This document shows, piece after piece, positions 7,189-14,524 of a stretch of DNA of 17,144 nucleotides. Below the pieces are notes generated by a model, which was given only the letters and a program-made list of their open reading frames with translations, made no database searches and was not told the DNA's origin. Every line of letters begins with the position of its first letter. Positions within the stretch are counted from its first letter, which is position 1. The position numbers and the translations under genes were made by a program. Source of the DNA: an uncultured Lachnospiraceae bacterium (lineage in GTDB: Bacteria > Bacillota_A > Clostridia > Lachnospirales > Lachnospiraceae). The stretch is from positions 1 to 17,144 of the forward strand of contig CAJUQU010000021.1 in NCBI GenBank assembly GCA_910588595.1. Direction: 5' to 3'.

Positions 7189-7751
7189 ATGGACAGCAGT
7201 ACGATGGTGAACATAGGGGAACAGCGATTTGACAGGGTGATCGGGCAGGATAAGTTTTATATCGACAAAACGGATTTTATCAGGGAATGGTGGGAGACTG
7301 GTTCGACAGTGACACTCATTGCCCGCCCGCGCCGCTTTGGCAAGACACTCAACATGAGCATGCTCGAGTGCTTTTTCTCGAACCGGTATGCGAAAAGGGG
7401 CGATCTGTTTGAGGGGCTTTCTATCTGGAAGGAGGAAAAGTATAGACAGATGCAGGGTACTTTTCCAACCTCGCGGACACGTACAGGATCCGCTCAAACC
7501 GTGAAAGCGGATATGGCCGCTATGATGTGATGCTGATACCGCTCGATCGGAGTGGAAAGGCGTTCATATTTGAGTTTAAGGTGCTGAATCCCTATGAGGA
7601 TGAGAGGACGCTCGAGGAGACGCTCGCAAGCGCCCGCGCACAGATTGAAGAGAAGCATTACGAGGCGGAACTCATCTCGGAGGGCTTTGCCCCGGGGCAG
7701 ATCCGCAAATATGGATTCGCGTTTCAGGGAAAGACATGTCTGATCGGCTGA
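7189..7751 (+). pseudogene. AAA-ATPase-like / PD-(D/E)XK protein with large internal deletion and frameshift
   Basis: The two ends of a protein family normally about 520-580 residues long are joined after loss of the middle. From ATG 7189 (GAGGGGG at 7177-7183) one frame reads about 93 residues of the N-terminus, including FDRVIGQDKFYIDKTDFI and the Walker-A-like ARPRRFGKTLNMSML. At about 7465-7470 the homology jumps into another frame, beginning LADTYRIRSNRESGYGRYD and containing the nuclease-like D...IFEFK segment, to TGA at 7751. The first frame runs on only to 7530 with unrelated residues. About 330-390 residues are missing by comparison with the usual length, which is an estimate from memory. 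Such proteins are multicopy in Lachnospiraceae and of unknown role; this copy should be inactive. Confidence 0.82.
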
Positions 7752-7819
7752 GGCGCACAATAACTGCGGGGACAGTCGCGGAGACGCGGCAGTGGGTGCA
7801 GGCAGGTGTGCAGGTGAAT

Positions 7820-7861
7820 ATTAAAAAATTGCAAAAGTATATTTACGTTTGCATTTTTAAT
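7820..7861. repeat. AT-rich imperfect hairpin, first of two in tandem
   Basis: Arms ATTAAAAAATTGCAAA (7820-7835) and TTTGCATTTTTAAT (7848-7861) pair over 14 bp with a 2-base surplus in the left arm; the loop is 12 bases. It begins an AT-rich island (about 7815-7935) that contrasts with the flanking genes. The 297-base gap 7752-8048 between the relic and the chemotaxis gene contains this hairpin, the next one and the leader of the chemotaxis gene, and no other gene that I can support. Confidence 0.6.
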
Positions 7862-7877
7862 TATAAATTGGACAAAG

Positions 7878-7928
7878 TAACCAAAAAGATATACAATTTA
7901 CATAGAACTATTTGTATCTTTTTGGTTA
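7878..7928. repeat. Long AT-rich hairpin, second of two in tandem, overlapping a candidate promoter
   Basis: Left arm TAACCAAAAAGATATACAA (7878-7896) and right arm TTGTATCTTTTTGGTTA (7912-7928) pair over 17 bp with a 2-base bulge in the left arm; the pairing extends outward by AAAG/TTTT in RNA. The loop is 15 bases. A run of T follows (7929-7933), so it could be a terminator active in both directions after the relic gene. Alternatively the left arm carries a -10-like TATACA (7890-7895), 15 bases after TGGACA (7869-7874), which would make the hairpin part of the control region of the chemotaxis gene. Confidence 0.65.
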
Positions 7929-8048
7929 TTTTTCGTGAAATATTATGCGGAAGAACGTCCGCTTCTGCATAACTGGCACCTGCGCATGTTGTCGTCAGCC
8001 GATGATGCCGCCGCGAAACAAAAGCTATTGAAAAAAAGGAGAGGAATT

Positions 8049-9758
8049 ATGCTGAAAAAATTGAATCAACTAAAAATCAGGGATCGACTTGTTCGGGCAT
8101 TTATCATGATCGCGTGCATGCTGGCTGCTGTCTCTGCCGTGGTTCTGATCACCATGATCGTCATGTCGCGCCTCTACGCCTCTGCGATCGCTGACTATGG
8201 GTTCGCGCAGGGAGATGTAGGAAAAGCAATGGCACAGTTTGCCGACACGCGTTCTGCGATGCGCGGGATCATCGGGTATGACGATATGAGTGCCGTCAAT
8301 ACGCTGCTGGAGAACCACAAGACATACAAAGACAATTTTACCAAGGATTTTGAAAACCTTGAAGCCTACATGATCACAGACGAAAATATGAAAGTGTACA
8401 ATGATATCAAGGATAGGCTGGATGACTACTGGAAACTCGAGGACGAAATCATCACGAAGGGGGCTACGGTCGATATAATGCAGTCGAGGGCAGCCCAGGA
8501 CAGGGCGGTAAATGAGCTGATACCAGTGTACAATGAGATCTACGACCAGCTGACGCAGATCATGGATATCAAAGTGGACGAGGGTCAGACGGTATCAAAT
8601 GTTCTTGCGATCGTCATTATCATACTCACAGTTATCATTGTGATTATTATTGGGATCTCCATCGCTTTCGCAATTTCTCTGGGCAAGGGGATTGCCAACA
8701 GTATCGCGGTTCCGCTCGACCAGATCATGCAGCGCCTCGATATCTTTGCAAAAGGGGATCTCTCGTCGCCGTTCCCGACAGTCGACACACAGGACGAACT
8801 TGCAGATATGGTCACGGTGACTACCAATATGGCGGCTTCCCTGCAGTTTATCATCCACGATGTAGCCCAGGTGCTTCATCAGATGGCATGTGCAAACTTT
8901 GCTGTCATCAGTAAGGACCGGAGCAAATACGTCGGCGAGTTTGAGGGCATCCTGACGGCGATGAAGCTTTTGAAAAAACAGATGGCTGAGACGCTCAGAT
9001 CTGTAGGTGAGGCGTCAAACCAGGTATCGGCTGGGGCGAACAACCTTTCCATGGCGTCACAGAGTCTCGCGGAGGGTGCGGCAGACCAGGCTGGCGCCAT
9101 CGAGGAAATGCAGGCGACCATCACCACGATTTCCGATGACATCCGGGTCACTGCAAAAAATGCCGAGGAATCCTACACACAGGCGCGTACATATGCGGAC
9201 GAGGCAGAGCGCAGCCGCAGGGAGATGAAGGCGATGATGGGAGCGATGTCGCGCATCAACGAGGCATCCCAGCAAGTTGGCAACATTATCTCCGAGATCG
9301 AGGCCATCGCATCCCAGACAAACCTGCTCTCGCTGAACGCCTCCATTGAGGCGGCGCGCGCCGGCGAAGGCGGACGTGGATTTGCAGTCGTTGCGGACCA
9401 GATCCGGCAGCTGGCGGAGCAGAGTGCGAAGTCCGCTTCCGAGACCAGATCTTTGATCGAAACTTCTTTGAGTTCGATCGCCGACGGAAACAAGGCGGTA
9501 GATGTGGTCAACGTCTCGATCGACAAGGTGGTTGAGGGGATCGAATTGATCGCCGGCTCCTCGAGGTCCATCAGCGAGATGGCAAATAACCAGGCGGAGG
9601 CGATGAAGCAGGCAGAGCAGGGTGTCAATCAGATCTCCGAGGTGGTACAGTCCAACTCCGCGACAGCACAGGAGACCTCCGCAACCAGCGAAGAGCTGTC
9701 CGCGCAGTCCACGACGCTGGATTCGCTGATCAGCAGATTTCAGCTTCCGACGGAGTAG
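8049..9758 (+). CDS. Methyl-accepting chemotaxis protein
   Basis: A 569-residue membrane chemoreceptor that controls CheA kinase activity. TM1 is at about 15-41, followed by an extracytoplasmic helical sensor (about 42-180) that looks like a four-helix-bundle ligand domain. TM2 (about 184-211) is very Ile/Val-rich, then comes HAMP (about 212-265), a second HAMP-like segment to about 312, and the long coiled-coil signalling domain. The conserved hairpin tip is at about 420-455 (SQTNLLSLNASIEAARAGE, then GRGFAVVAD). No C-terminal receptor pentapeptide tether is present. The ATG at 8049 is preceded by AAGGAG (8036-8041) with a 7-base spacer; an in-frame GTG at 7935 would add 38 residues but has no ribosome binding site. 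No sigma-D promoter was found upstream. Ligand unknown; no che or flagellar genes are in the window. Confidence 0.95.
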   Translation: MLKKLNQLKIRDRLVRAFIMIACMLAAVSAVVLITMIVMSRLYASAIADYGFAQGDVGKAMAQFADTRSAMRGIIGYDDMSAVNTLLENHKTYKDNFTKDFENLEAYMITDENMKVYNDIKDRLDDYWKLEDEIITKGATVDIMQSRAAQDRAVNELIPVYNEIYDQLTQIMDIKVDEGQTVSNVLAIVIIILTVIIVIIIGISIAFAISLGKGIANSIAVPLDQIMQRLDIFAKGDLSSPFPTVDTQDELADMVTVTTNMAASLQFIIHDVAQVLHQMACANFAVISKDRSKYVGEFEGILTAMKLLKKQMAETLRSVGEASNQVSAGANNLSMASQSLAEGAADQAGAIEEMQATITTISDDIRVTAKNAEESYTQARTYADEAERSRREMKAMMGAMSRINEASQQVGNIISEIEAIASQTNLLSLNASIEAARAGEGGRGFAVVADQIRQLAEQSAKSASETRSLIETSLSSIADGNKAVDVVNVSIDKVVEGIELIAGSSRSISEMANNQAEAMKQAEQGVNQISEVVQSNSATAQETSATSEELSAQSTTLDSLISRFQLPTE

Positions 9759-9775
9759 CATGCGCAAGTTTTCGT

Positions 9776-9823
9776 GAACTGCGCTGCGCACGGCAGAGAA
9801 ACTGTTCCGCAGCAGCGCGGTTC
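9776..9823. terminator. GC-rich stem-loop between convergent genes
   Basis: GAACTGCGCTGC (9776-9787) and GCAGCGCGGTTC (9812-9823) pair over 12 bp with one G-T wobble around a 24-base loop. It starts 17 bases after the chemotaxis stop and ends 19 bases from the end of the convergent acetyltransferase gene. No T tract follows on either strand, so a bidirectional terminator or mRNA 3' end stabiliser are both possible. Confidence 0.45.
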
Positions 9824-9842
9824 GGACTGGATCGGTCGCGCC

Positions 9843-10346
9843 TCATAGCGTGATCCAGACATAATTTCGCTCCGCAGTCGCTCTTTCGATTTTCCCGCCG
9901 TTAGCCAGTGCGACGTGAAGTGACGGTGTGTTCTGGCTGTTGACAGTGATCAGCAGCCTGTCCATGCCCATCTTTTTGCTTTCCTCGATCAGGAGGGACA
10001 GCAGGATCTTGCCAAGTCCTCTGTTCCTGTCTGACGGGCGTATGGAATACCCGATATTTCCGCCCTGTTCGAGCAGTTTCTCTGTCAAAAAATGGCGCAG
10101 ATTGCCGTAGCCGACGGGTCTGCCGTCCTCGAACAGCCAGAATGTTGACTGGGGAACCTTCCAGCCGTCCACAATGCCGATCTGTTCCGCGGCCAGTACT
10201 TTTCCCTTGAGCCATTCTTTGTATTCTTCAAACTGCATACCCGCTGCATTGTTGATAAAACCGTTTTCATCGGCGGGCAGCTCCTGCAGCATTTCGTAGA
10301 TATCCATGCCGTCCGTGACGGCAGCTTTTCTCAATTCGATTCCCAT
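9843..10346 (-). CDS. GNAT-family N-acetyltransferase
   Basis: A 167-residue acetyl-CoA-dependent acyltransferase of unknown substrate. The acetyl-CoA-binding loop is RPSDRNRGLGKILL (103-116), with beta-4 GGNIGYSIRP before it; the C-terminal half has NTPSLHVALANGG, the usual site of the general acid/CoA-contacting helix in the RimJ/RimL-like and YjcF-like groups. The start at 10346 follows AAAGGAGG with an 8-base spacer; the frame is open 17 residues further upstream, but that would bury this ribosome binding site. It is convergent with the chemotaxis gene and divergent from the LytTR operon. It is not closely similar to the other GNAT of the window (1833-2309). Confidence 0.88.
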   Translation of the reverse strand: MGIELRKAAVTDGMDIYEMLQELPADENGFINNAAGMQFEEYKEWLKGKVLAAEQIGIVDGWKVPQSTFWLFEDGRPVGYGNLRHFLTEKLLEQGGNIGYSIRPSDRNRGLGKILLSLLIEESKKMGMDRLLITVNSQNTPSLHVALANGGKIERATAERNYVWITL

Positions 10347-10429
10347 TATAAATTCCTCCTTTACGTGTTCAATATGACTCATTTTAAGGTGCTTCATAAA
10401 ATAGATGAGGCGTGAAAAGATGTATTGCC

Positions 10430-10458
10430 ATTATAGCATACATGTCTGCCGCGCACAA
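10430..10458 (-). promoter_or_regulatory. Promoter of the acetyltransferase gene
   Basis: On the minus strand TTGTGC (10453-10458), a 17-base spacer and a perfect TATAAT (10430-10435). This gives a leader of about 75 bases before the start at 10346. Confidence 0.68.
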
Positions 10459-10563
10459 GTATTTCAGGGATAGCGCAAAGACTGTTGCTGCTGCATCAAA
10501 ATCAGCTGGGGCGTGAACAGGAACCAGTTCAGAGCATTCAAAATACATTTTAAGACAATTGGA

Positions 10564-10592
10564 TTGTATCGCAAAAGGCGGTGTGGTAAACT
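10564..10592 (+). promoter_or_regulatory. Candidate promoter of the LytTR/GHKL operon
   Basis: TTGTAT (10564-10569), 17 bases, TAAACT (10587-10592) with an extended TG at 10584-10585. Both boxes are imperfect. It sits 25 bases before the GTG start and 105 bases from the divergent acetyltransferase -35 box. Confidence 0.45.
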
Positions 10593-10617
10593 ATATTTTT
10601 TAAGAGGAGGCGTGAGT

Positions 10618-11349
10618 GTGGTTCGCATAGCAGTTTGTGACGATGAGCAGTATATGCTGAATAAGATCAGTGCGATGGTGTCTGCCTTTTTTGGAAAGAG
10701 TGGTCTGCAGGAACGCTTGCCCCGATCGGTAGAAGTGACACCGTTTTCGTGCGGTGAGACCCTCCTGCAGTCGGACAGGGCATTCGATGTCGTGATCCTC
10801 GATATCCAGATGGCGGGCATGGACGGAATGGAGACGGCGAGACAGCTGCGCAGCCGCGGCTTCAGGGGATATCTGATCTTTGTGACGGTTTTTGGGGAAA
10901 TGGTATTCCGGTCATTTGAGGTACAGGCGTACGACTATCTGGTCAAGCCGGTCGGGAAAGAACAGTTTGAGCGAACGATGGAGCGTCTGCTCGCCTCCCT
11001 GATGCAGAGGGAGGCGGGGAAAAAGCTGCTGGTCCAAAGAGGGTATGACAGCAGCATCATCGCCTTTGATGAGATCGTCTACTGTGAGATCATTGGCAGG
11101 AAGATCTATCTGCATCTGGTGTCGTCGGAGGTGATCGGCTATTACGATAAGATCGAAAATCTCGAGACAAAGCTGGACAGCAGATTTTACAGATGCCACA
11201 GGAGCTATCTGATCAACATGGAATACCTGCGCGGCTACAGCAACGGCGCGGCAAAGCTGGAGGGCGGGGCAGAGATCCCGGTATCGCGCCTGCGCAGCAA
11301 GGATTTTTCGGAAGTGATACTGCGGTACATGGAGCGGGGAAAGGGTTAG
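10618..11349 (+). CDS. LytTR-family response regulator
   Basis: A 243-residue DNA-binding response regulator of the AgrA/VirR/LytR type. Receiver domain at about 1-125: acidic pair in VCDDE (8-9), phosphoacceptor Asp62 in VVILDIQMAGMDGME, Thr90 in LIFVTVF and Lys110 in YLVKPV. The LytTR domain follows at about 137-240, with IVYCEIIGRKIYLHL, RCHRSYLINMEYL and IPVSRLR, the usual landmarks of the beta-rich DNA-binding fold. I chose the GTG at 10618 because AGGAGG (10605-10610) is 7 bases upstream; a GTG at 10612 is too close. The stop is 6 bases before the kinase gene, so the two form a two-component operon. LytTR regulators usually act on pairs of 9-bp sites; I could not place such a pair with confidence here. 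Confidence 0.93.
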   Translation: MVRIAVCDDEQYMLNKISAMVSAFFGKSGLQERLPRSVEVTPFSCGETLLQSDRAFDVVILDIQMAGMDGMETARQLRSRGFRGYLIFVTVFGEMVFRSFEVQAYDYLVKPVGKEQFERTMERLLASLMQREAGKKLLVQRGYDSSIIAFDEIVYCEIIGRKIYLHLVSSEVIGYYDKIENLETKLDSRFYRCHRSYLINMEYLRGYSNGAAKLEGGAEIPVSRLRSKDFSEVILRYMERGKG

Positions 11350-11355
11350 GTTATC

Positions 11356-12648
11356 TTGGAGGGCTGTCTTGATTTTTTTAATGAGTATGTCATGGGAATC
11401 GTTCAGATCAGTGTCGGGTTCCACTATTACACAAAGTTTCTGAACAGGAGGGCAAAGCTTGTCCCCCGCCTGCTGTTTGTTGTCTGCGGCGCCATTGTGC
11501 TGACGGTGCAGGCGGGCGGGCTGCCCGCGTTTGCAGCCTATGTTCTGCTGCATGCGGCTGTGGGGAGGATCGCATACAAAGAGGAGCTGCTGTCATCGGT
11601 ATTATATGCTATTGTGACTGGGGAGGTCATGCAGCTGTGCTATGGCATTTTCAATGCCGCACTGTGCATGGTGTACCCGCTCGTGCACGCGCTGCCACAG
11701 AAGGTGGTCAGCGTTCTGTTTATGCTGTTGGGTAATCTGGCGGTCTTTGCGATGATTTTCTGCTACCGCATGATCTACCAGTATTTTGTGTGCAGCGATG
11801 CCGACGGCGGGGTGAAAAAGAGTCCATACGCGGTTCTGATCCTGATGCCGACGCTGCTGATCTTTCTGATGAGCGCGTATATCAATTACACTGTTTATGG
11901 AAATGCGATCATCACGGACAGGAGCGGAAAAATAATGAATACTGATCACAGCCAGACATTTGTGATACAGCTTTTGGGGATCGCGAGTCTTTTCTGCGTG
12001 ATGTACGCATACCGGAGACTTCTTGAAAATGTGCGGTTGAGCACGCAGATATCCCTGCTCGCACAGCAGGAGCACGATCTGAACCAGTATGTGGAGGAGG
12101 CGAGAGCACATTATGAGAGCACGAGATCCTTCCGCCATGATATCAAAAACCATCTCACAGTGACGCGGGAGCTGCTGCAGAATGGCAGATGGGATGATGC
12201 GCTCGGCTATGTGACAGATCTCGAGTCGGGCACCAGGGAACTGTCATTTCCGTGCAGCACAGGCAATCCGGTGGTTGATATCCTGCTCGGAAACAAACTG
12301 GGGATTGCAGAGAGGAGTGCGATCGACGTCCACTGTGCGCTGACACTGCCGTACCCCTGCGCGATCCGCGACATTGATTTCTGCATCATTCTGTCCAATG
12401 CCCTGGACAATGCGATTCGCGCCTGCAGAGACATGGACGGGGAGCGGTATATCCGTGTGACAGGAAATGTGCAGGGCGACTTTATCCGGATGGAGGTGGA
12501 GAACAGCTATCAGGGAAAAGGGTTGTTCAGGGAGGGCACAGGGCTGTCCAACATCAGGAGGACTGCCGAGAGATACCAGGGGGCGGTGCATATGAAACTT
12601 GAAAATGGATCGGCTGTCCTCAACGTGCTGCTGATCGTTCCGCATTGA
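11356..12648 (+). CDS. GHKL sensor histidine kinase, AgrC/VirS-like
   Basis: A 430-residue membrane kinase, partner of the adjacent LytTR regulator. About six hydrophobic segments occupy residues 10-220 (near 12-25, 38-68, 80-110, 116-145, 158-182 and 200-220). A cytoplasmic linker helix follows. The phosphoacceptor is His261 in SFRHDIKNHL; the ATP-binding region has the N-box LSNALDNAIRAC (347-357) and the G-box GTGLSNI (394-400). This is the architecture of peptide-sensing AgrC-like kinases, although no agrB/agrD, bacteriocin or transporter gene is nearby, so the signal is unknown. The start is probably a TTG at 11356 right after the regulator stop; an in-frame ATG at 11392 is the alternative and neither has a strong ribosome binding site, suggesting translational coupling. 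Confidence 0.9.
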   Translation: MEGCLDFFNEYVMGIVQISVGFHYYTKFLNRRAKLVPRLLFVVCGAIVLTVQAGGLPAFAAYVLLHAAVGRIAYKEELLSSVLYAIVTGEVMQLCYGIFNAALCMVYPLVHALPQKVVSVLFMLLGNLAVFAMIFCYRMIYQYFVCSDADGGVKKSPYAVLILMPTLLIFLMSAYINYTVYGNAIITDRSGKIMNTDHSQTFVIQLLGIASLFCVMYAYRRLLENVRLSTQISLLAQQEHDLNQYVEEARAHYESTRSFRHDIKNHLTVTRELLQNGRWDDALGYVTDLESGTRELSFPCSTGNPVVDILLGNKLGIAERSAIDVHCALTLPYPCAIRDIDFCIILSNALDNAIRACRDMDGERYIRVTGNVQGDFIRMEVENSYQGKGLFREGTGLSNIRRTAERYQGAVHMKLENGSAVLNVLLIVPH

Positions 12649-12728
12649 AAAATCATTGGCTTCCGGATAAAGTATACTTCATACAGATCAGTTCACGACA
12701 TCGAGAAAGCATTTGAATACGAAACGAT

Positions 12729-12755
12729 TTACTTGCCGGTGCTTGTGTCCGATAA
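12729..12755 (+). promoter_or_regulatory. Possible sigma-D (sigma-28)-type promoter
   Basis: TCCGATAA (12748-12755) matches 7 of 8 bases of the flagellar sigma -10 element GCCGATAA. Fifteen bases upstream, TTAC (12729-12732) matches only half of the TAAA -35 core. It lies 112 bases before the coiled-coil gene. The 219-base gap 12649-12867 also contains a small hairpin, GGCAG/CTGCC (12766-12781), and no other gene that I can support. No convincing sigma-A promoter was seen. Confidence 0.3.
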
Positions 12756-12867
12756 TGATTGTGAAGGCAGGATATACTGCCGGATCAGTACACAGAGACG
12801 AGGAGTTGCAGATATCATGCACAAGGAGACTGCGAGATCCTGTCAAAAGAAATGGAGGGGACAGTAT

Positions 12868-13413
12868 ATGGCAATGGAGATTAATGGAAGCTATGGCAGC
12901 TGCAATACGGATTATGAGGAAGCGCTGAGGGCGAAACGCCAGGAGCGGGCAGAGGAGGCGGAGAGGGCAAGAGAAGCAGGAAAGGACGCCAGCGCAGGAC
13001 CTGTTCCAAAGGACGAGTACATCAGCAGTGAGGCGTCGGGAAATAGACCGAGCGGGCTGTACCGGTTAGGGCAGGACGAGGACGGCAATCCGAAGGTGTT
13101 GTACGACGATCCCAAAAAGCCAGCCTGGAACAGGGCTGCGGAAAAAGCGGATCAGAAGTCTGTCGATGCAGATCAGGACGAGGATCCAAAGGTGTCCGGG
13201 CAGAAGTGCATCGGCAACACGGACCGGGTTGACCAGGAGATCCGAAAACTCAAGGAACAGAAGAAACAGCTGCAGCAGCAGATCAAATCGGCAGCCGGTG
13301 ACGAGGAGAAAGTCAGGCAGCTGAAGGCAGAGCTGGCGCAGGTGGAAAACGAACTGAGCCAGAAGGACAACGACACATACAGGAAGCAGAACACAGTTTT
13401 CACAGAAGCATGA
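12868..13413 (+). CDS. Acidic/basic mixed coiled-coil protein of unknown function, possibly FlxA-like
   Basis: A 181-residue soluble protein rich in E, K, Q, D and A, with no signal peptide or membrane segment. Residues 15-45 are a charged helix; 60-90 hold a conserved-looking PSGLYRLGQDEDGNPKVLYD stretch; 117-168 form a clear heptad coiled coil (VDQEIRKLKEQKKQLQQQI and onward), ending QKDNDTYRKQ. Similar hypothetical proteins with the same coiled-coil ending occur in Lachnospiraceae, and some coiled-coil proteins of this type are labelled FlxA-like; that label is only a suggestion here. The ATG at 12868 follows GGAGGGG (12854-12860) with a 7-base spacer; an earlier in-frame ATG at 12733 lacks one. 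It lies 219 bases after the kinase gene on the same strand and could be a target of that system or of a flagellar sigma factor. Confidence 0.75.
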   Translation: MAMEINGSYGSCNTDYEEALRAKRQERAEEAERAREAGKDASAGPVPKDEYISSEASGNRPSGLYRLGQDEDGNPKVLYDDPKKPAWNRAAEKADQKSVDADQDEDPKVSGQKCIGNTDRVDQEIRKLKEQKKQLQQQIKSAAGDEEKVRQLKAELAQVENELSQKDNDTYRKQNTVFTEA

Positions 13414-13447
13414 CCACATATAGAAAAAAACAGCGCGAAAAAGACAG

Positions 13448-13466
13448 TGCTATGATAGAAATAGCA
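13448..13466. terminator. Weak stem-loop between convergent genes
   Basis: TGCTAT (13448-13453) and ATAGCA (13461-13466) pair around a 7-base loop, in the 54-base gap between the coiled-coil gene and the convergent hydrolase. There is no T tract on the plus strand. It could be a weak terminator. Confidence 0.3.
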
Positions 13467-13467
13467 T

Positions 13468-14310
13468 TCATTTGGAAAGAAACGCGATCACGCGGCTGTT
13501 AAAATCGTTTGCCTCCTCGTAGGCAGCGTGACCGAGATCCCTGTACAGATACAGTTCACTGCCCGTGATCTGCTCAGCGGTCTCCATAGAAGAAGCGCCT
13601 GTCACGATCTGGTCTTTGCCGCCGCCGATGACCAGGGTCGGGCAGGTGATGTCATGCAGAGACTCGTAGGCGTCGTGCTGTGCGCAGGAGGCAGCCTGCA
13701 CGATAAAGCGGCTGAAATCCTTTGGCTTTCCGATGTTTGCAAGAAGCGGATAGAGGCGGCGGTATCGTCTCAGGTAATTTTCTGAATAAGATTTTTCTGC
13801 GGTGTCGATCATGAGTGCTCTGTAATCGCCCCGCCTGGCAAACCGGATCCAGCTGTCGACGACATGCCGGACCGTTTCATTGGGTCTTGACAGCGTGACG
13901 GCGAGCACAAGCCTGTCGACAAGTTCGGGATGGTCGATCGCCAGATACTGTGCGATCATGCCGCCCTGGGAGACGCCGAGCACCTTTGCGCGCGTGATGC
14001 CGAGTGTCTGCATGCCAAACGCCAGATCTTCTGCCATATCTCTCGTGGAATAGCCTTTATTCATAGTTTTCTCAGCATTTTTCTCCACATATTTTTCCAA
14101 ATGATTTTTCCGGCTGAAAATATATACCCTGTAGTCTTTGGCGTACATGCGGTAGGTGTACGCCAGCGGGAGCGCCATGCCCTTCACTGTCGTGAGTCCG
14201 TCCCCGAGTCCGGGGATCATGACCAGGACGTCGTCTCCCTGTCCGAATGTGATATAGTCCATATCAGTGTCTTCGATATGGATGCGCCCGCCTTTTGCAT
14301 TCCAAAACAT
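13468..14310 (-). CDS. Alpha/beta-hydrolase
   Basis: A 280-residue cytosolic hydrolase of the alpha/beta fold; substrate unknown. The oxyanion region is VMIPGLGDG (30-38), the nucleophile elbow is GVSQGG (Ser114), the acid is probably Asp233 in IGGGKDQIV and the catalytic His is His261 in LGHAAYEE. A cap of basic helices (about 140-205, RRYRRLYPLL) lies between strands 6 and 7, as in many esterases and C-C hydrolases. The start at 14310 follows GGAGG with a 7-base spacer; the frame is open a further 62 codons upstream, but this passes through the MITE and is not credible coding sequence. The MITE begins 43 bases upstream, so the normal promoter may have been displaced or replaced. Confidence 0.9.
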   Translation of the reverse strand: MFWNAKGGRIHIEDTDMDYITFGQGDDVLVMIPGLGDGLTTVKGMALPLAYTYRMYAKDYRVYIFSRKNHLEKYVEKNAEKTMNKGYSTRDMAEDLAFGMQTLGITRAKVLGVSQGGMIAQYLAIDHPELVDRLVLAVTLSRPNETVRHVVDSWIRFARRGDYRALMIDTAEKSYSENYLRRYRRLYPLLANIGKPKDFSRFIVQAASCAQHDAYESLHDITCPTLVIGGGKDQIVTGASSMETAEQITGSELYLYRDLGHAAYEEANDFNSRVIAFLSK

Positions 14311-14353
14311 CTCTGATCCTCCACTCTGATGAGATTCTAACGATATAGGATAA

Positions 14354-14524
14354 GGAACTGTAGAAAAATAACTGACGCATCTTGACTTGTCTATTTCTCC
14401 GATTATGTATATCAAAAAGCCTCGCCGTAGCCCGCTATGCCTACGTTTTTTGCTAATTGCTTTAGCAATTTCACCTCGAAGAAATATCCTGCGCAAGCTG
14501 CATCGGTTATTTTCCTACAGTTCC
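14354..14524. mobile_element. MITE-like non-autonomous element with 50-bp inverted arms and TAA target duplication
   Basis: The ends match as inverted repeats: counting from 14353 inward and from 14525 inward, 28 of the first 32 positions agree (mismatches at positions 12, 21, 24 and 28). After 7 diverged bases, 10 of 11 more agree (TATTTCTCCGA at 14392-14402 against 14476-14486). TAA flanks both sides (14351-14353 and 14525-14527), as expected for a 3-bp target duplication with ends GGAACTG...CAGTTCC. The 73-base core has no ORF but holds a terminator-like hairpin and a perfect hairpin AATTGC/GCAATT (14455-14470). I cannot name the parental transposase. It occupies most of the 328-base gap 14311-14638. 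Confidence 0.85.
14426..14451 (+). terminator. Terminator-like hairpin in the core of the MITE
   Basis: CGTAG (14426-14430) and CTACG (14441-14445) enclose a 10-base loop and are followed by six T (14446-14451). A run of five A (14414-14418) lies before the stem, so some action on the minus strand is possible too. The stem is short. Confidence 0.45.

Noticed and set aside
7998..8005. GCCGATGA as a sigma-D -10 box for the chemoreceptor
   Set aside because: No TAAA-like -35 element at 14-16 bases upstream; the nearest TAAC is about 24 bases away.
7935..8048. 38-residue N-terminal extension of the chemoreceptor from a GTG
   Set aside because: It lacks a ribosome binding site, whereas AAGGAG is 7 bases before the ATG at 8049, and the protein from 8049 has the normal short basic N-terminus before TM1.
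7929..8048. Cyclic di-GMP or other riboswitch in the chemoreceptor leader
   Set aside because: The conserved core of the GEMM riboswitch was looked for by eye and is absent; no other riboswitch class was recognised.
9057..9791. Minus-strand open frame of 244 codons
   Set aside because: Antisense to the conserved signalling domain of the chemoreceptor; Leu/Arg/Cys-rich shadow composition.
14311..14496. N-terminal extension of the alpha/beta-hydrolase through the inverted repeat
   Set aside because: The extension is translated MITE sequence; GGAGG lies at the correct distance from the ATG at 14310.
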